48,311 nt of DNA from Formosa sp. (GTDB lineage: Bacteria > Bacteroidota > Bacteroidia > Flavobacteriales > Flavobacteriaceae), in assembly GCA_002684355.1 (NCBI GenBank), contig NYVA01000040.1:10605-58915 (forward strand). The letters run 5' to 3'. Below, piece by piece: positions 39,165 to 48,311 of the stretch. A model generated the notes under the pieces. That model was not told where the DNA came from, ran no database searches, and was given only the letters and a program-made list of their open reading frames with translations. How positions within the stretch are numbered: the first letter of the stretch is position 1; every line of letters starts with the position of its first letter. The translations under genes were made by a program, and so were the position numbers.

Positions 39165-40532
39165 TTAAACAACCCCTTGTGCCAACATAGCGTCCGCCAC
39201 CTTTACAAAACCGGCAATATTGGCGCCTTTGACATAATCAATATAGCCTGTTTTTTCGTCTTTGCCGTAGGCAATACATTTATCGTGAATGTTCCCCATG
39301 ATATCTTTGAGTTTTTCATCAACCTCCTCACGAGACCAGTTGTATCGCAATGAATTCTGCGTCATTTCCAAACCAGAGGTTGCAACCCCGCCAGCATTGG
39401 ATGCTTTTCCCGGTGCAAATAATATTCTTGCCTTTTGAAAAATAGCAACAGCCGCTTTGGTAGAAGGCATATTTGCGCCTTCACTTACGCAGGTACAGCC
39501 ATTTTTAAGAAGTGTTTCTGCAGCTGAACCACTCAATTCATTTTGAGTTGCACAAGGCATTGCAACGTCACAAGCTTGTTCCCAAGGGGTTTTATTTGCA
39601 AAAAATTGGGCATTGGTATAAGTGTCAACATAAGCACTGATGCGGCCGCGTTTGTTGTTCTTTAGATCCATAACAAAAGCTAATTTTTCCTTGTTGATGC
39701 CATCTGAATCTAAAATATAACCCGAAGAATCTGAAAGTGTAATGACTTTTCCACCGAGTTGAATGATTTTTTCTGCGGCATACTGAGCAACATTTCCAGA
39801 CCCTGAAATACACACTGTTTTACCTTTAATACTATCCCCCTTAGTTTGCAGCATTTTTTCTGCGAAATAGACCGTACCATAGCCTGTAGCCTCAGGTCGA
39901 ATTAAAGACCCTCCCCAGGTCATGCCTTTACCAGTCAAAACACCTGTGAATTCATTTTGTAATTTTTTATACATCCCAAACAAAAAGCCAATTTCTCGAC
40001 CGCCAACACCAATATCTCCAGCTGGTACATCAGTGTTTGGCCCAATGTGACGAAACAGTTCACTCATAAAGGCATGGCAAAAGCGCATAATTTCATTATC
40101 GCTTTTCCCTTTAGGATCGAAATCGCTTCCCCCTTTGCCACCTCCCATTGGTAGGGTTGTCAAGCTGTTTTTAAAGACTTGTTCAAAGGCCAAAAACTTT
40201 AAAATACTCATGTTTACTGAGGGGTGAAAGCGCAATCCACCTTTGTAGGGGCCTATGGCCGAATTCATCTGAACACGATAGCCTCTATTAACTTGTATTT
40301 CTCCATCGTCATCTACCCAATTGACTCTAAACATGATGGCGCGCTCTGGCTCTACCATGCGGAGTAAAATATTTTTTCCGTGATAAATATCATTTTGAAT
40401 AATGTAGGGAATAACGGTTTCTGCAACTTCTTCTACAGCTTGCAAAAATTCAGGTTCATGGCCATTTCTTTGACGAACTAAATCTAAAAATCCATCAACT
40501 TTGATTTTTATTTCATTGGGTTTTAAAATCAT
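39165..40532 (-). CDS. gdhA: NADP-specific glutamate dehydrogenase
   Basis: NRGYRVQMNSAIGPYKGGLRFHPSVN...TLPMGGGKGGSDFDPKGKSD. Confidence 0.97.
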   Translation of the reverse strand: MILKPNEIKIKVDGFLDLVRQRNGHEPEFLQAVEEVAETVIPYIIQNDIYHGKNILLRMVEPERAIMFRVNWVDDDGEIQVNRGYRVQMNSAIGPYKGGLRFHPSVNMSILKFLAFEQVFKNSLTTLPMGGGKGGSDFDPKGKSDNEIMRFCHAFMSELFRHIGPNTDVPAGDIGVGGREIGFLFGMYKKLQNEFTGVLTGKGMTWGGSLIRPEATGYGTVYFAEKMLQTKGDSIKGKTVCISGSGNVAQYAAEKIIQLGGKVITLSDSSGYILDSDGINKEKLAFVMDLKNNKRGRISAYVDTYTNAQFFANKTPWEQACDVAMPCATQNELSGSAAETLLKNGCTCVSEGANMPSTKAAVAIFQKARILFAPGKASNAGGVATSGLEMTQNSLRYNWSREEVDEKLKDIMGNIHDKCIAYGKDEKTGYIDYVKGANIAGFVKVADAMLAQGVV

Positions 40533-40552
40533 AGCATACTTTATTTATGGTA

Positions 40553-40560
40553 CAAATATA
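40553..40560 (-). promoter_or_regulatory. Candidate -7 box TATATTTG upstream of gdhA
   Basis: Matches TAnnTTTG, 20 nt before the ATG; possible TTG 15 nt upstream. Confidence 0.45.
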
Positions 40561-40654
40561 TAATTTCTTAAAAAACAATTGAAAAAAAATTTATTCCATA
40601 ATTTTCAAATCCTTTAAGACCCTTTTTTTACGAATAATTTAAAAAATTTAATTT

Positions 40655-41797
40655 TTAGCTTTCTAGTGCTTGTTTTAAATCGGCCATCAAATCATCGGCG
40701 TCTTCAATTCCTACGCTTAATCGAATCAAGGAATCTAAAACCCCTGTTTTTACACGGACTTCTTTTGGAATGCTGGCATGCGTCATACTGGCTGGGTGTC
40801 CTGCCAAAGATTCAACACCCCCCAAAGATTCCGCTAAAGTGAAGACCTTTAAACGCTCTACAACTTTAATGGTCTCTTCATAATTATTCCCCTTCGTGGT
40901 AAAGGACAACATCCCGCCAAAGTCATTCATTTGATCCACTGCGATTTCGTGGTTTGGATGGGTTACCAATCCAGGCCAATAGACTTTTTCAACTTTTGGG
41001 TGTTGTTGTAGAAATGTAGCAACAACCCTTCCATTTTCACAATGACGTTGCATGCGTACGTGTAAGGTTTTGACTCCTCTTAATACCAAAAAACTGTCCT
41101 GTGGTCCACAAACAGCCCCACTGGCATTTTGTATAAAGTACAATTGGTCGGCCAGCCCCTTGTCCTTGACGGCTAGAGCACCCATTACAACATCACTATG
41201 CCCTCCCAAGTACTTGGTAGCAGAATGCATCACAATGTCCGCCCCCAAATCCAAGGGTTGCTGTAAATAGGGGGTCGCAAAAGTATTGTCAACCGCCAAA
41301 AGAATACCGTGCTTTTTAGCAATCGCAGATACCGCTTTGATGTCAATGATGCTTAACATGGGATTGGTGGGTGTTTCGACCCATATCAATTTGGTTTTAG
41401 GGGTGATGTGCTGCTCAATTTGATCGGCATTTTCCATGCCAATGAATTGAAATTTAATTTGAAATTTTTCAAAAACCTTAGTGAACAATCGGTAGGTCCC
41501 GCCATACAAATCATTGGTAGATACCACCTCGTCTCCAGGCTGTAGCAATTTAACCACCGCATCAATGGCTGCCAGCCCAGACCCAAAAGCCAACCCATAA
41601 TGGCCATTTTCTATACTTGCAAATGATTTTTCAAGCGCATCCCTGGTAGGGTTGTGGGTGCGAGAATATTCATAGCCTTTGTGTCCACCAGGAGTGGTTT
41701 GTGCATAGGTAGAGGTTTGATAGATTGGTGGCATCACTGAACCGTAAGCTTTGTCGGGTGATTGGCCCCCGTGGATGGTCTTTGTGTTAAATTTCAT
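40655..41797 (-). CDS. Cystathionine gamma-synthase/beta-lyase family PLP enzyme
   Basis: TKTIHGGQSPDKAYGSVMPPIYQTSTYAQ...YEYSRTHNPTRDALE...VMHSATKYLGGHSDVVMGAL. The ATG at 41797 is preferred. Confidence 0.95.
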   Translation of the reverse strand: MKFNTKTIHGGQSPDKAYGSVMPPIYQTSTYAQTTPGGHKGYEYSRTHNPTRDALEKSFASIENGHYGLAFGSGLAAIDAVVKLLQPGDEVVSTNDLYGGTYRLFTKVFEKFQIKFQFIGMENADQIEQHITPKTKLIWVETPTNPMLSIIDIKAVSAIAKKHGILLAVDNTFATPYLQQPLDLGADIVMHSATKYLGGHSDVVMGALAVKDKGLADQLYFIQNASGAVCGPQDSFLVLRGVKTLHVRMQRHCENGRVVATFLQQHPKVEKVYWPGLVTHPNHEIAVDQMNDFGGMLSFTTKGNNYEETIKVVERLKVFTLAESLGGVESLAGHPASMTHASIPKEVRVKTGVLDSLIRLSVGIEDADDLMADLKQALES

Positions 41798-41860
41798 TCG
41801 TAAATTAATTACTGGTTTGTTAAGAAATGATTTTCTTTGTAAAAATAACGAATCAAACCC

Positions 41861-42217
41861 ATGAAAAAAATCTATTACCTTAAAACTTGCAGCACTTGCC
41901 AGCGCATTATTAAGACACTTAACCTTTCCAAGGATTTTACGCAACAAGACCTCAAAACAACCCCAATTTCAGCATCCGATTTAGAAGTGCTCAAATCCTT
42001 GTCTGGGAGCTTTGAAGCGCTATTCAGTAAAAGAGCAAAACTTTACAAAGAAATGGAGCTTAAAAATAAAATGTTGCAAGAAGCCGATTACCGCAAATAT
42101 ATTTTAGATCACTACACCTTTTTAAAACGTCCCGTGCTTGTCATTGAAGACCAAATTTTTGTGGGAAACAGTCCCAAAACTATAACGGCCGCAAAATTTG
42201 CCTTGACAAATGCATAA
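41861..42217 (+). CDS. ArsC/Spx-like thioredoxin-fold protein
   Basis: MKKIYYLKTCSTCQRIIKTL (CxxC) and C-terminal LKRPVLVIEDQIFVG. Confidence 0.85.
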   Translation: MKKIYYLKTCSTCQRIIKTLNLSKDFTQQDLKTTPISASDLEVLKSLSGSFEALFSKRAKLYKEMELKNKMLQEADYRKYILDHYTFLKRPVLVIEDQIFVGNSPKTITAAKFALTNA

Positions 42218-43103
42218 TCGAAAAACCGCCCTTATCGCGCTTATCCTAGTCCAAATGTTTTACGGTTTGACTTTTACATTTGCCAACGATGTCATTGTGG
42301 GGGGGCACATCAAACCTTTTGGTTTTATCTTAATAAGAGTTGTTTGTGGCGGAATGCTATTTTGGCTTTTTGGACTTTTGACGCCCACTAAAAAAATTGA
42401 CTCTAAAGATTTTCCTAAGTTAGTTGCAGCAGCGTTTTTTGGGGTGACACTTAATATGTTGGCTTTTTTCAAAGGATTGGAATACACAACGCCAATCAAT
42501 GGTGCTGTCATTATGATTACAACTCCCATCATCGTTCTGATTCTGTCGGCAATTCTTCTTAAAGAACCTATAAAAAAAATAAAGGTCTTTGGAATTGCCT
42601 TGGGGCTTTCTGGTGCATTAATTTTAAGTCTTTACGGAGAATCCTCTGAGAATGGCGCCAATATTTTGCTGGGTAATTTTCTGGTTTTTGTAAATGCAAG
42701 CTCTTATAGCTACTATTTAATTCTCATCAAAAAATTAACTTTAAAATACCACCCCTATGATTTTGTAAAATGGTTGTTCTTGTTTGGGGCATTGATGGTG
42801 TTGCCTTTTGGTTTTCATGAAGTTGCTACGGTGCAGTGGGCAATATTGCCGAATTATATTTGGTTTTCAGTAGGCTTTGTGGTTGTATTTGCAACGTTTG
42901 GTACCTACCTGCTCAATCCATTAGCGTTGTCAAGGTTAAAAGCTACCACAGTCAGCACTTTTATATACCTTCAGCCCATTTTTGCAGGTCTTTTTGCCAT
43001 TTCCATGGGCAGTGACCGACTAGACTTGGTCAAAGTAACTGCCGCTATTTTAATTTTTATTGGTGTATATTTAGTCTCTAAAAATTATAGTCTTGACCAC
43101 TAA
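42210..43103 (+). CDS. DMT/EamA family transporter
   Basis: About ten TM segments in two EamA repeats (TTPIIVLILSAILLKEPI; LSRLKATTVSTFIYLQPIFAGLFAI). Confidence 0.93.
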   Translation: MHNRKTALIALILVQMFYGLTFTFANDVIVGGHIKPFGFILIRVVCGGMLFWLFGLLTPTKKIDSKDFPKLVAAAFFGVTLNMLAFFKGLEYTTPINGAVIMITTPIIVLILSAILLKEPIKKIKVFGIALGLSGALILSLYGESSENGANILLGNFLVFVNASSYSYYLILIKKLTLKYHPYDFVKWLFLFGALMVLPFGFHEVATVQWAILPNYIWFSVGFVVVFATFGTYLLNPLALSRLKATTVSTFIYLQPIFAGLFAISMGSDRLDLVKVTAAILIFIGVYLVSKNYSLDH

Positions 43104-44220
43104 GATTCACAAATCTATTGGCACCGTTGATGCTTATTTTTTAAATAACATCAATCCCCAAAACAATGTCTACTTTTCAAAAATATTGCTACATAGTTTT
43201 GAAGTTTCAAATCCCAAAATTGAAATGCGTTATGTCTGTATTTCAGACAACGACAAGCCACAGGCGTTGGCATTGGTTCAAATTGTTGAATTAAACGTGG
43301 ATGTGATTTTGAAAAACATCAAAGCAACTGCTTTATCGCGGAGTCTTTTAAGCCTCTTACTTTGGAAAGAGCATATAAAAATCATGTTTTGCGGGAATGT
43401 TTTTTTGAGTGGGGAATATTGCTTGAGTTTTGCTGAAAAAACAAAACGGGAAAAGGCTGTAAGGGAAATTGGGCGGGCCCTAGACACCATTTCCAAATCG
43501 GTCAAACCGCTCCATGCTATTTTTATCAAAGATTTTGTAAAAAAGGCTTTGGATTATTCACAAGGGTTTGAATCCTTTGGGTTTACAAATATTAAAGTAG
43601 AACCTAATATGCTGGTGCATCTAAAACCTGAATGGAAAAGTTTTGAAGATTATAAAAATGCGCTGAAATCAAAATACAGGATCAAAGCGAATAAAGCCGA
43701 CTCTAAAAGCCAGGCGCTAGAGGGTCGATTCATGTCGAAAAAGGACATTGAAAGTGCCCAAAAAGCACTGCAAAATTTATATCAAAACACCATTGATAAT
43801 GCCAATTTTAACGCCCAAGTGCTGAACCTAAAAACCTATATTGAGCTAAAAAGTTTTTATAAAGATGATTTCATCGTAAAAGGCTATTTCTTAGATGGTG
43901 AAATTGTAGGTTTTTTATCTGCATTAAAAAACAGGTCGCATTTAGATGCGCATTTTATTGGATTGAACTACCGATTAAATAAAGCCCATGCCATCTACCC
44001 AAGAATTCTCAATGATTATGTTAGAATCGGCATCGATAACAAAGTTGCCATCATTAACTTGGGGAGAACCGCTTCAGAAATAAAAACCACCATAGGCGCA
44101 GTACCACTAGAACTGAGCTGTTATATCAAACATAAAAGTCCGTTTATAAACGCATTGGTACGCCCATTTTTTAGGAGAATTCAAATCAAAAGTTTCAAAC
44201 AGCACAGCCCTTTTAAATAG
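43093..44220 (+). CDS. GNAT/FemAB-like acyltransferase, uncharacterised
   Basis: ALKSKYRIKANKA...LKSFYKDDFIVKGYFLDGEIVGFLSALKNRSHLDAHFIGLNYRLN resembles a GNAT/FemAB fold. The start overlaps the DMT gene by 11 nt. Confidence 0.6.
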   Translation: MTTKIHKSIGTVDAYFLNNINPQNNVYFSKILLHSFEVSNPKIEMRYVCISDNDKPQALALVQIVELNVDVILKNIKATALSRSLLSLLLWKEHIKIMFCGNVFLSGEYCLSFAEKTKREKAVREIGRALDTISKSVKPLHAIFIKDFVKKALDYSQGFESFGFTNIKVEPNMLVHLKPEWKSFEDYKNALKSKYRIKANKADSKSQALEGRFMSKKDIESAQKALQNLYQNTIDNANFNAQVLNLKTYIELKSFYKDDFIVKGYFLDGEIVGFLSALKNRSHLDAHFIGLNYRLNKAHAIYPRILNDYVRIGIDNKVAIINLGRTASEIKTTIGAVPLELSCYIKHKSPFINALVRPFFRRIQIKSFKQHSPFK

Positions 44221-44234
44221 TAATCGCTTTTCTG

Positions 44235-44242
44235 TATCTTTG
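44235..44242 (+). promoter_or_regulatory. Candidate -7 box TATCTTTG upstream of yicC
   Basis: Matches TAnnTTTG, 22 nt before the ATG. Confidence 0.45.
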
Positions 44243-44264
44243 ATGCAAATTTTAAGTCAACCGA

Positions 44265-45125
44265 ATGATACAATCCATGACGGGCTATGGCAAGTTTGTT
44301 CTTGAGCTACCTTTAAAAACCATCCGAATCGAAATTCGTGCGCTCAACAGCAAATCTATCGATTTGAATATGCGAATGCCCTCAGACTATCGCAGTAAAG
44401 AATTAGAGCTTCGCAAAATTATTGGGAAGGAGCTTAGGCGAGGTAAGGTTGATATGTCGCTTTATGTTGAAAAAAGTAAATCGGAAAAGGCTGCTCAAGT
44501 TAACCCTGCCGTTGTCCAAAATTATATTCAGCAACTCAAAGACATAGTACCCACAGATTCGGTAATAGAATTACTGAAAATGGCTGTTAAAATGCCGGAT
44601 GTATTTAGTACAGAAAAAGAAGAAGTAGACATCGAAGAATGGTCTCAAATCTTGAACGCGGTGGCAAAGGCTTTGGAGGGAATTAAATCCTACCGAAGCG
44701 ATGAGGGTAAAGTGCTTTTAGCTGATTTCACAGCGCGTATTAAAACCATAGAAAGGCTTTTGAAAAGTGTCGTAGAAATGGATCCTGAGCGGGTTGTAAA
44801 TGTGCGAGAACGACTTGGTAAAGGGGTTGCAGAATTTAAAGAAAGTTTGGATCAAAACCGTTTTGAGCAGGAATTAATTTATTACATTGAAAAACTGGAC
44901 ATTACAGAAGAAAAGGTAAGGCTTGAAAACCATTTAAATTACTTTATAAAGACGCTAAATTCTGTAGATTCAAATGGAAAAAAATTAGGCTTTATAAGTC
45001 AAGAAATTGGACGTGAGATCAATACCATTGGATCCAAAGCCAACTTTGCGCCCATGCAAAAACAGGTCGTGCAAATGAAAGATGAGCTCGAAAAAATAAA
45101 AGAACAACTCCTTAATGTGCTCTAA
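44265..45125 (+). CDS. yicC: YicC family endoribonuclease
   Basis: MIQSMTGYGKFVLELPLKTIRIEIRALNSKSIDLNMRMP; C-terminal QEIGREINTIGSKA. Confidence 0.95.
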   Translation: MIQSMTGYGKFVLELPLKTIRIEIRALNSKSIDLNMRMPSDYRSKELELRKIIGKELRRGKVDMSLYVEKSKSEKAAQVNPAVVQNYIQQLKDIVPTDSVIELLKMAVKMPDVFSTEKEEVDIEEWSQILNAVAKALEGIKSYRSDEGKVLLADFTARIKTIERLLKSVVEMDPERVVNVRERLGKGVAEFKESLDQNRFEQELIYYIEKLDITEEKVRLENHLNYFIKTLNSVDSNGKKLGFISQEIGREINTIGSKANFAPMQKQVVQMKDELEKIKEQLLNVL

Positions 45126-45126
45126 G

Positions 45127-45699
45127 ATGTTTGAAGGTAAACTCATTGTATTTTCTGCTCCATCTGGCGCTGGTAAAACTACCATCGTTAAGCACCTGCT
45201 GGGGAAAAAAGCGTTGAACTTGGCATTTTCTATCTCGGCAACCTCTCGCTCCAAAAGAGGGGAAGAAATCAACGGCGAAGATTACTATTTTTTGTCAACA
45301 GCTGCGTTCAAAGGCCACATCAAGGCTGGAGATTTCTTAGAATGGGAAGAGGTATATCGGGATAATTTCTATGGGACTTTAAAATCGGAAGTTGAGCGCC
45401 TATGGGCCCTAAAAAAACATGTGATTTTTGACATTGATGTTTCAGGGGGATTGCGAATTAAAAAGAAATTTCCAGAAAAAACATTGGCTGTATTTGTGAA
45501 GCCTCCCAGTATAGATGACCTTAAAATTCGCCTCAAAAAAAGAGAAACAGAATCCGATGATAAAATCAATATGCGAATTTCAAAAGCTTCTGCTGAACTT
45601 GCAACTGCACCGCTTTTTGACTGTATTATTGAAAATAAGATTTTAGAAGCCGCACAGGAAGAAGCACATCAAACGGTCTTAGATTTTATCAAATCGTAA
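45127..45699 (+). CDS. gmk: Guanylate kinase
   Basis: FSAPSGAGKTTIVKHLL...SISATSRSKRGEEINGEDYYFL. The ORF start at 45115 overlaps yicC. Confidence 0.97.
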   Translation: MFEGKLIVFSAPSGAGKTTIVKHLLGKKALNLAFSISATSRSKRGEEINGEDYYFLSTAAFKGHIKAGDFLEWEEVYRDNFYGTLKSEVERLWALKKHVIFDIDVSGGLRIKKKFPEKTLAVFVKPPSIDDLKIRLKKRETESDDKINMRISKASAELATAPLFDCIIENKILEAAQEEAHQTVLDFIKS

Positions 45700-45711
45700 A
45701 ATGTTGGCACT

Positions 45712-46287
45712 ATGAAAATTGGCCTTTATTTTGGCACTTTTAACCCCATACACGTGGGGCATCTCATCATTGCCAACCATTTTGCAGAACATTCCGACTT
45801 AGATCAAGTCTGGTGCGTGGTAACACCTCAAAATCCCCACAAGGCCAAGCAAAGTATTTTAGACAATCGAGAGCGCTTGCAAATGGTTGAGTTGGCCACA
45901 CAAGACTACCCAAAAATAAAATCCAGCGACATTGAGTTTGAATTAAGCCAACCCAATTATACAGTGCATACGCTGGCCCATTTAGAAGGAAAATATCCAG
46001 ATTACGAATTTGCACTCATCATGGGGGAAGATAATTTAATGTCTTTACACAAATGGAAAAATGTCGACGTTATTGCCGAGCGTTATGCCATTTATGTGTA
46101 CCCCAGAAAACTGGACTCATCTCCTCAAAGTGTGACTTTTCAAGAGCATGTCGTTAAGGTAGGAGCGCCCATTATTGAAATCTCTTCCTCCTTGATACGC
46201 AGCGCAATCAAAGCTGGAAAAAATGTGCAGCCCATGCTACCGAAAGCGGTTTGGGTTTATTTAGATGAAATGAATTTTTATAAATAA
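45712..46287 (+). CDS. nadD: Nicotinate-nucleotide adenylyltransferase
   Basis: IGLYFGTFNPIHVGHLIIANHF...VTPQNPHK...ISSSLIRSAIKAGK. Confidence 0.96.
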   Translation: MKIGLYFGTFNPIHVGHLIIANHFAEHSDLDQVWCVVTPQNPHKAKQSILDNRERLQMVELATQDYPKIKSSDIEFELSQPNYTVHTLAHLEGKYPDYEFALIMGEDNLMSLHKWKNVDVIAERYAIYVYPRKLDSSPQSVTFQEHVVKVGAPIIEISSSLIRSAIKAGKNVQPMLPKAVWVYLDEMNFYK

Positions 46288-46288
46288 T

Positions 46289-47281
46289 ATGGTTAAAATT
46301 GGTGCTATAGAATTGCCTGAATTCCCGCTGCTGCTCGCGCCCATGGAAGACGTAAGTGACCCCCCTTTTCGCGCGCTTTGCAAAGAACAAGGTGCCGATG
46401 TGGTTTACACCGAATTTATTTCCAGTGAAGGCTTAATCCGCGATGCAGCAAAAAGCACCATCAAACTCGATATTTATGAAAAGGAGCGTCCAGTCGGTAT
46501 TCAAATTTTTGGAGCCAACTTAGACAGCATGCTTCGTGCGGTTGAAATTGTAGAAAAATCCAACCCCGACATCATTGATATTAATTTTGGTTGTCCTGTA
46601 AAAAAGGTCGTTAGCAAAGGGGCTGGGGCCGGTATTCTTAAAGACATCTGTCTGATGGAAAAGCTGACGGCTGAGATGGTCAAGCGGACCCATTTACCGG
46701 TGACTGTAAAAACTCGTTTGGGCTGGGACCACGATTCCATTCGGATTGTTGAGGTGGCCGAAAGGCTTCAAGATGTAGGCATAAAGGCGCTCTCCATTCA
46801 CGGTCGCACCCGTGCACAAATGTATAAAGGGGACGCCAATTGGGCGCCCATTGCAGCGGTCAAAAACAACCCCAGGATGCACATCCCAATTTTCGGAAAC
46901 GGGGATGTGAACTCTGCGGAGCGGGCCATTGAAATGCGGGATGTCTATGGCTTGGATGGCGCCATGATTGGACGTGCCAGCATTGGAAATCCTTGGTTTT
47001 TTAAACAGATAAAGCATTATTTTGAAACAGGGGCACACATGGGCCCTATTGGCATGTCAGAGCGCATTGAAGCAGCACGAAGACACCTAAAAATGGCCAT
47101 CGATTGGAAAGGCGAAGTCTTGGGGGTATTAGAAACCAGACGGCATTACAGTACCTATTTTAAAGGGATTCCAGATTTTAAGCCCTACCGCACTAAAATG
47201 GTCACAAGCGACCACAGTGTGGATGTGTTTAATGCTTTTGATGAAGTCGAAAAAGTGTTTGGCGATTACCAGTTCGTCTAG
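46289..47281 (+). CDS. dusB: tRNA-dihydrouridine synthase (DusB-like)
   Basis: LLLAPMEDVSDPPFRALCKEQGADVVYTEFISSEGL...INFGCPVKKVVSKGAGAGIL...SIHGRTRAQMYKG. Confidence 0.95.
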   Translation: MVKIGAIELPEFPLLLAPMEDVSDPPFRALCKEQGADVVYTEFISSEGLIRDAAKSTIKLDIYEKERPVGIQIFGANLDSMLRAVEIVEKSNPDIIDINFGCPVKKVVSKGAGAGILKDICLMEKLTAEMVKRTHLPVTVKTRLGWDHDSIRIVEVAERLQDVGIKALSIHGRTRAQMYKGDANWAPIAAVKNNPRMHIPIFGNGDVNSAERAIEMRDVYGLDGAMIGRASIGNPWFFKQIKHYFETGAHMGPIGMSERIEAARRHLKMAIDWKGEVLGVLETRRHYSTYFKGIPDFKPYRTKMVTSDHSVDVFNAFDEVEKVFGDYQFV

Positions 47282-48311
47282 GCTACAAAATCTACTTTCT
47301 TAATGCGCCAAGAGGCCAGTCTTGAGGCAATGATGCCTAAAACCAATATGGTTGAAAATGTAATACCAACATTTGCCCAAGTCAAGACCACTGGGTAGGC
47401 CAATGTGGAAGTGATCATGACCAATTCAAAATGTTGCTGAAGTAAAATCACAACGACGCCCAGCAAAAGCCCGGACAATCCGCCCAAAACGGTCATTAAG
47501 ACGCCTTGCGCAAAAAACACCCTTTGAATTGTTTGTTTGGTAGCGCCCATGCTAAACAAGGTTTTCAAATCCCGATTTTTATCTAAAATCATCATGATAA
47601 TGGAGCCTACAATATTAAACAAAGCAATGCTTAAAATGAGGGTGAAAATAAGGTAGACTGCCAGCTGTTCAGTATTGAGCATTTTGTATAAAGCGGCGTT
47701 AAGTTGAATTCTGTTTTTAACCACAACTTGGCCTTTAAATAGCCGCTCCAGTGCTGCTATAATTTGTGTCGTATCTGCGGTTTCAGTGGTTGTAATTTCA
47801 ATGGCACTAACGGCAGACTTGGATAAGCCCAAAAGATATTTAGCATTTTCAATACCTGTAAACACCAAGGAATTATTAAGGTCATCATTGATTTGGAAGA
47901 TGCCTACATTAACAACTTTCATACTTTTAAAAGCATCTTTTACCGACATCAACTGTCCGGTTCCAGGCTTAGGCGCATACAAGCGAATAGTTTTTGTAAT
48001 GTCATAGGTTTTAAAGGCCAAGGTATTGCTGAGGCCCCAGCCCGAAACAATTTGAGGCAAATCGGGTTCCATCCAGTCGCCATAGGACACAATAGAATCA
48101 ATGGTGCTTTGGGGATAGTGTTTATCAACTCCTTTCAGCTGTACGGCTAAAAATTTGTCATCACAACGCATTAAAACTTGGCCTTCCGCAATTACTGAAA
48201 AAGAGGCGATGCCTTCAATTGCAGCCATTTGTTCACTTTGTGCTAGTGAAAAAAAGAAGGTTTTGGTTTGTTTGGGAAATAGTTTTAAATCGGGATCGGT
48301 TAGGGTAGTGA
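47278..48311 (-). CDS. LolC/LolE-like (FtsX/MacB_PCD) ABC transporter permease, 5' end beyond window
   Basis: Frame remains open from the ORF-track Met at 48228 to the window end. FtsX-type C-terminus (ILDKNRDLKTLFSMGATKQTIQRVFFAQGVLM). Confidence 0.88.
   Translation of the reverse strand, partial: TTLTDPDLKLFPKQTKTFFFSLAQSEQMAAIEGIASFSVIAEGQVLMRCDDKFLAVQLKGVDKHYPQSTIDSIVSYGDWMEPDLPQIVSGWGLSNTLAFKTYDITKTIRLYAPKPGTGQLMSVKDAFKSMKVVNVGIFQINDDLNNSLVFTGIENAKYLLGLSKSAVSAIEITTTETADTTQIIAALERLFKGQVVVKNRIQLNAALYKMLNTEQLAVYLIFTLILSIALFNIVGSIIMMILDKNRDLKTLFSMGATKQTIQRVFFAQGVLMTVLGGLSGLLLGVVVILLQQHFELVMITSTLAYPVVLTWANVGITFSTILVLGIIASRLASWRIKKVDFVA

Noticed and set aside
41798-41947. N-terminal extension of the cystathionine gamma-synthase-like ORF
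   Set aside because: Family homology starts at MKFNTKTIHGG (41797). The extension runs into the divergent ArsC-like gene.
1-48311. Possible CRISPR array, prophage, transposon or toxin-antitoxin/defence locus
   Set aside because: No spaced repeats, integrase/transposase-like ORFs, terminal inverted repeats or recognisable defence proteins seen.

Overview
This 48.3-kb window reads as Bacteroidetes, most likely Flavobacteriaceae, chromosome. That assignment rests on family-level protein recognition plus TAnnTTTG-type -7 promoter boxes. Most of it is conserved core genome: rplM-rpsI-rpsB-tsf-pyrH-frr, asnS, rpoN, an umuC/umuD pair, recX-TonB receptor-recO-porZ, gdhA, a cystathionine gamma-synthase-like gene, yicC-gmk-nadD-dusB, a MacAB/TolC-type efflux operon with tsaB, and a cytochrome oxidase/heme-O/SCO1 assembly cluster. 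I found no tRNA, rRNA, CRISPR array, IS element, prophage or recognisable defence system. No whole new system is proven by the sequence. The best leads are: a perfect 28-bp palindrome inside a cox subunit III gene; a SCO1-like protein without copper-binding cysteines, apparently fused to a membrane domain at a rearranged cox/sco junction; a small CxxC membrane protein in the same cluster; a coupled recX-TBDR-recO-porZ operon preceded by an acyltransferase; inverted umuC-umuD order; a structured rpsB leader; and nearly terminator-free convergent gene pairs, two of which share palindromic stop tetranucleotides.
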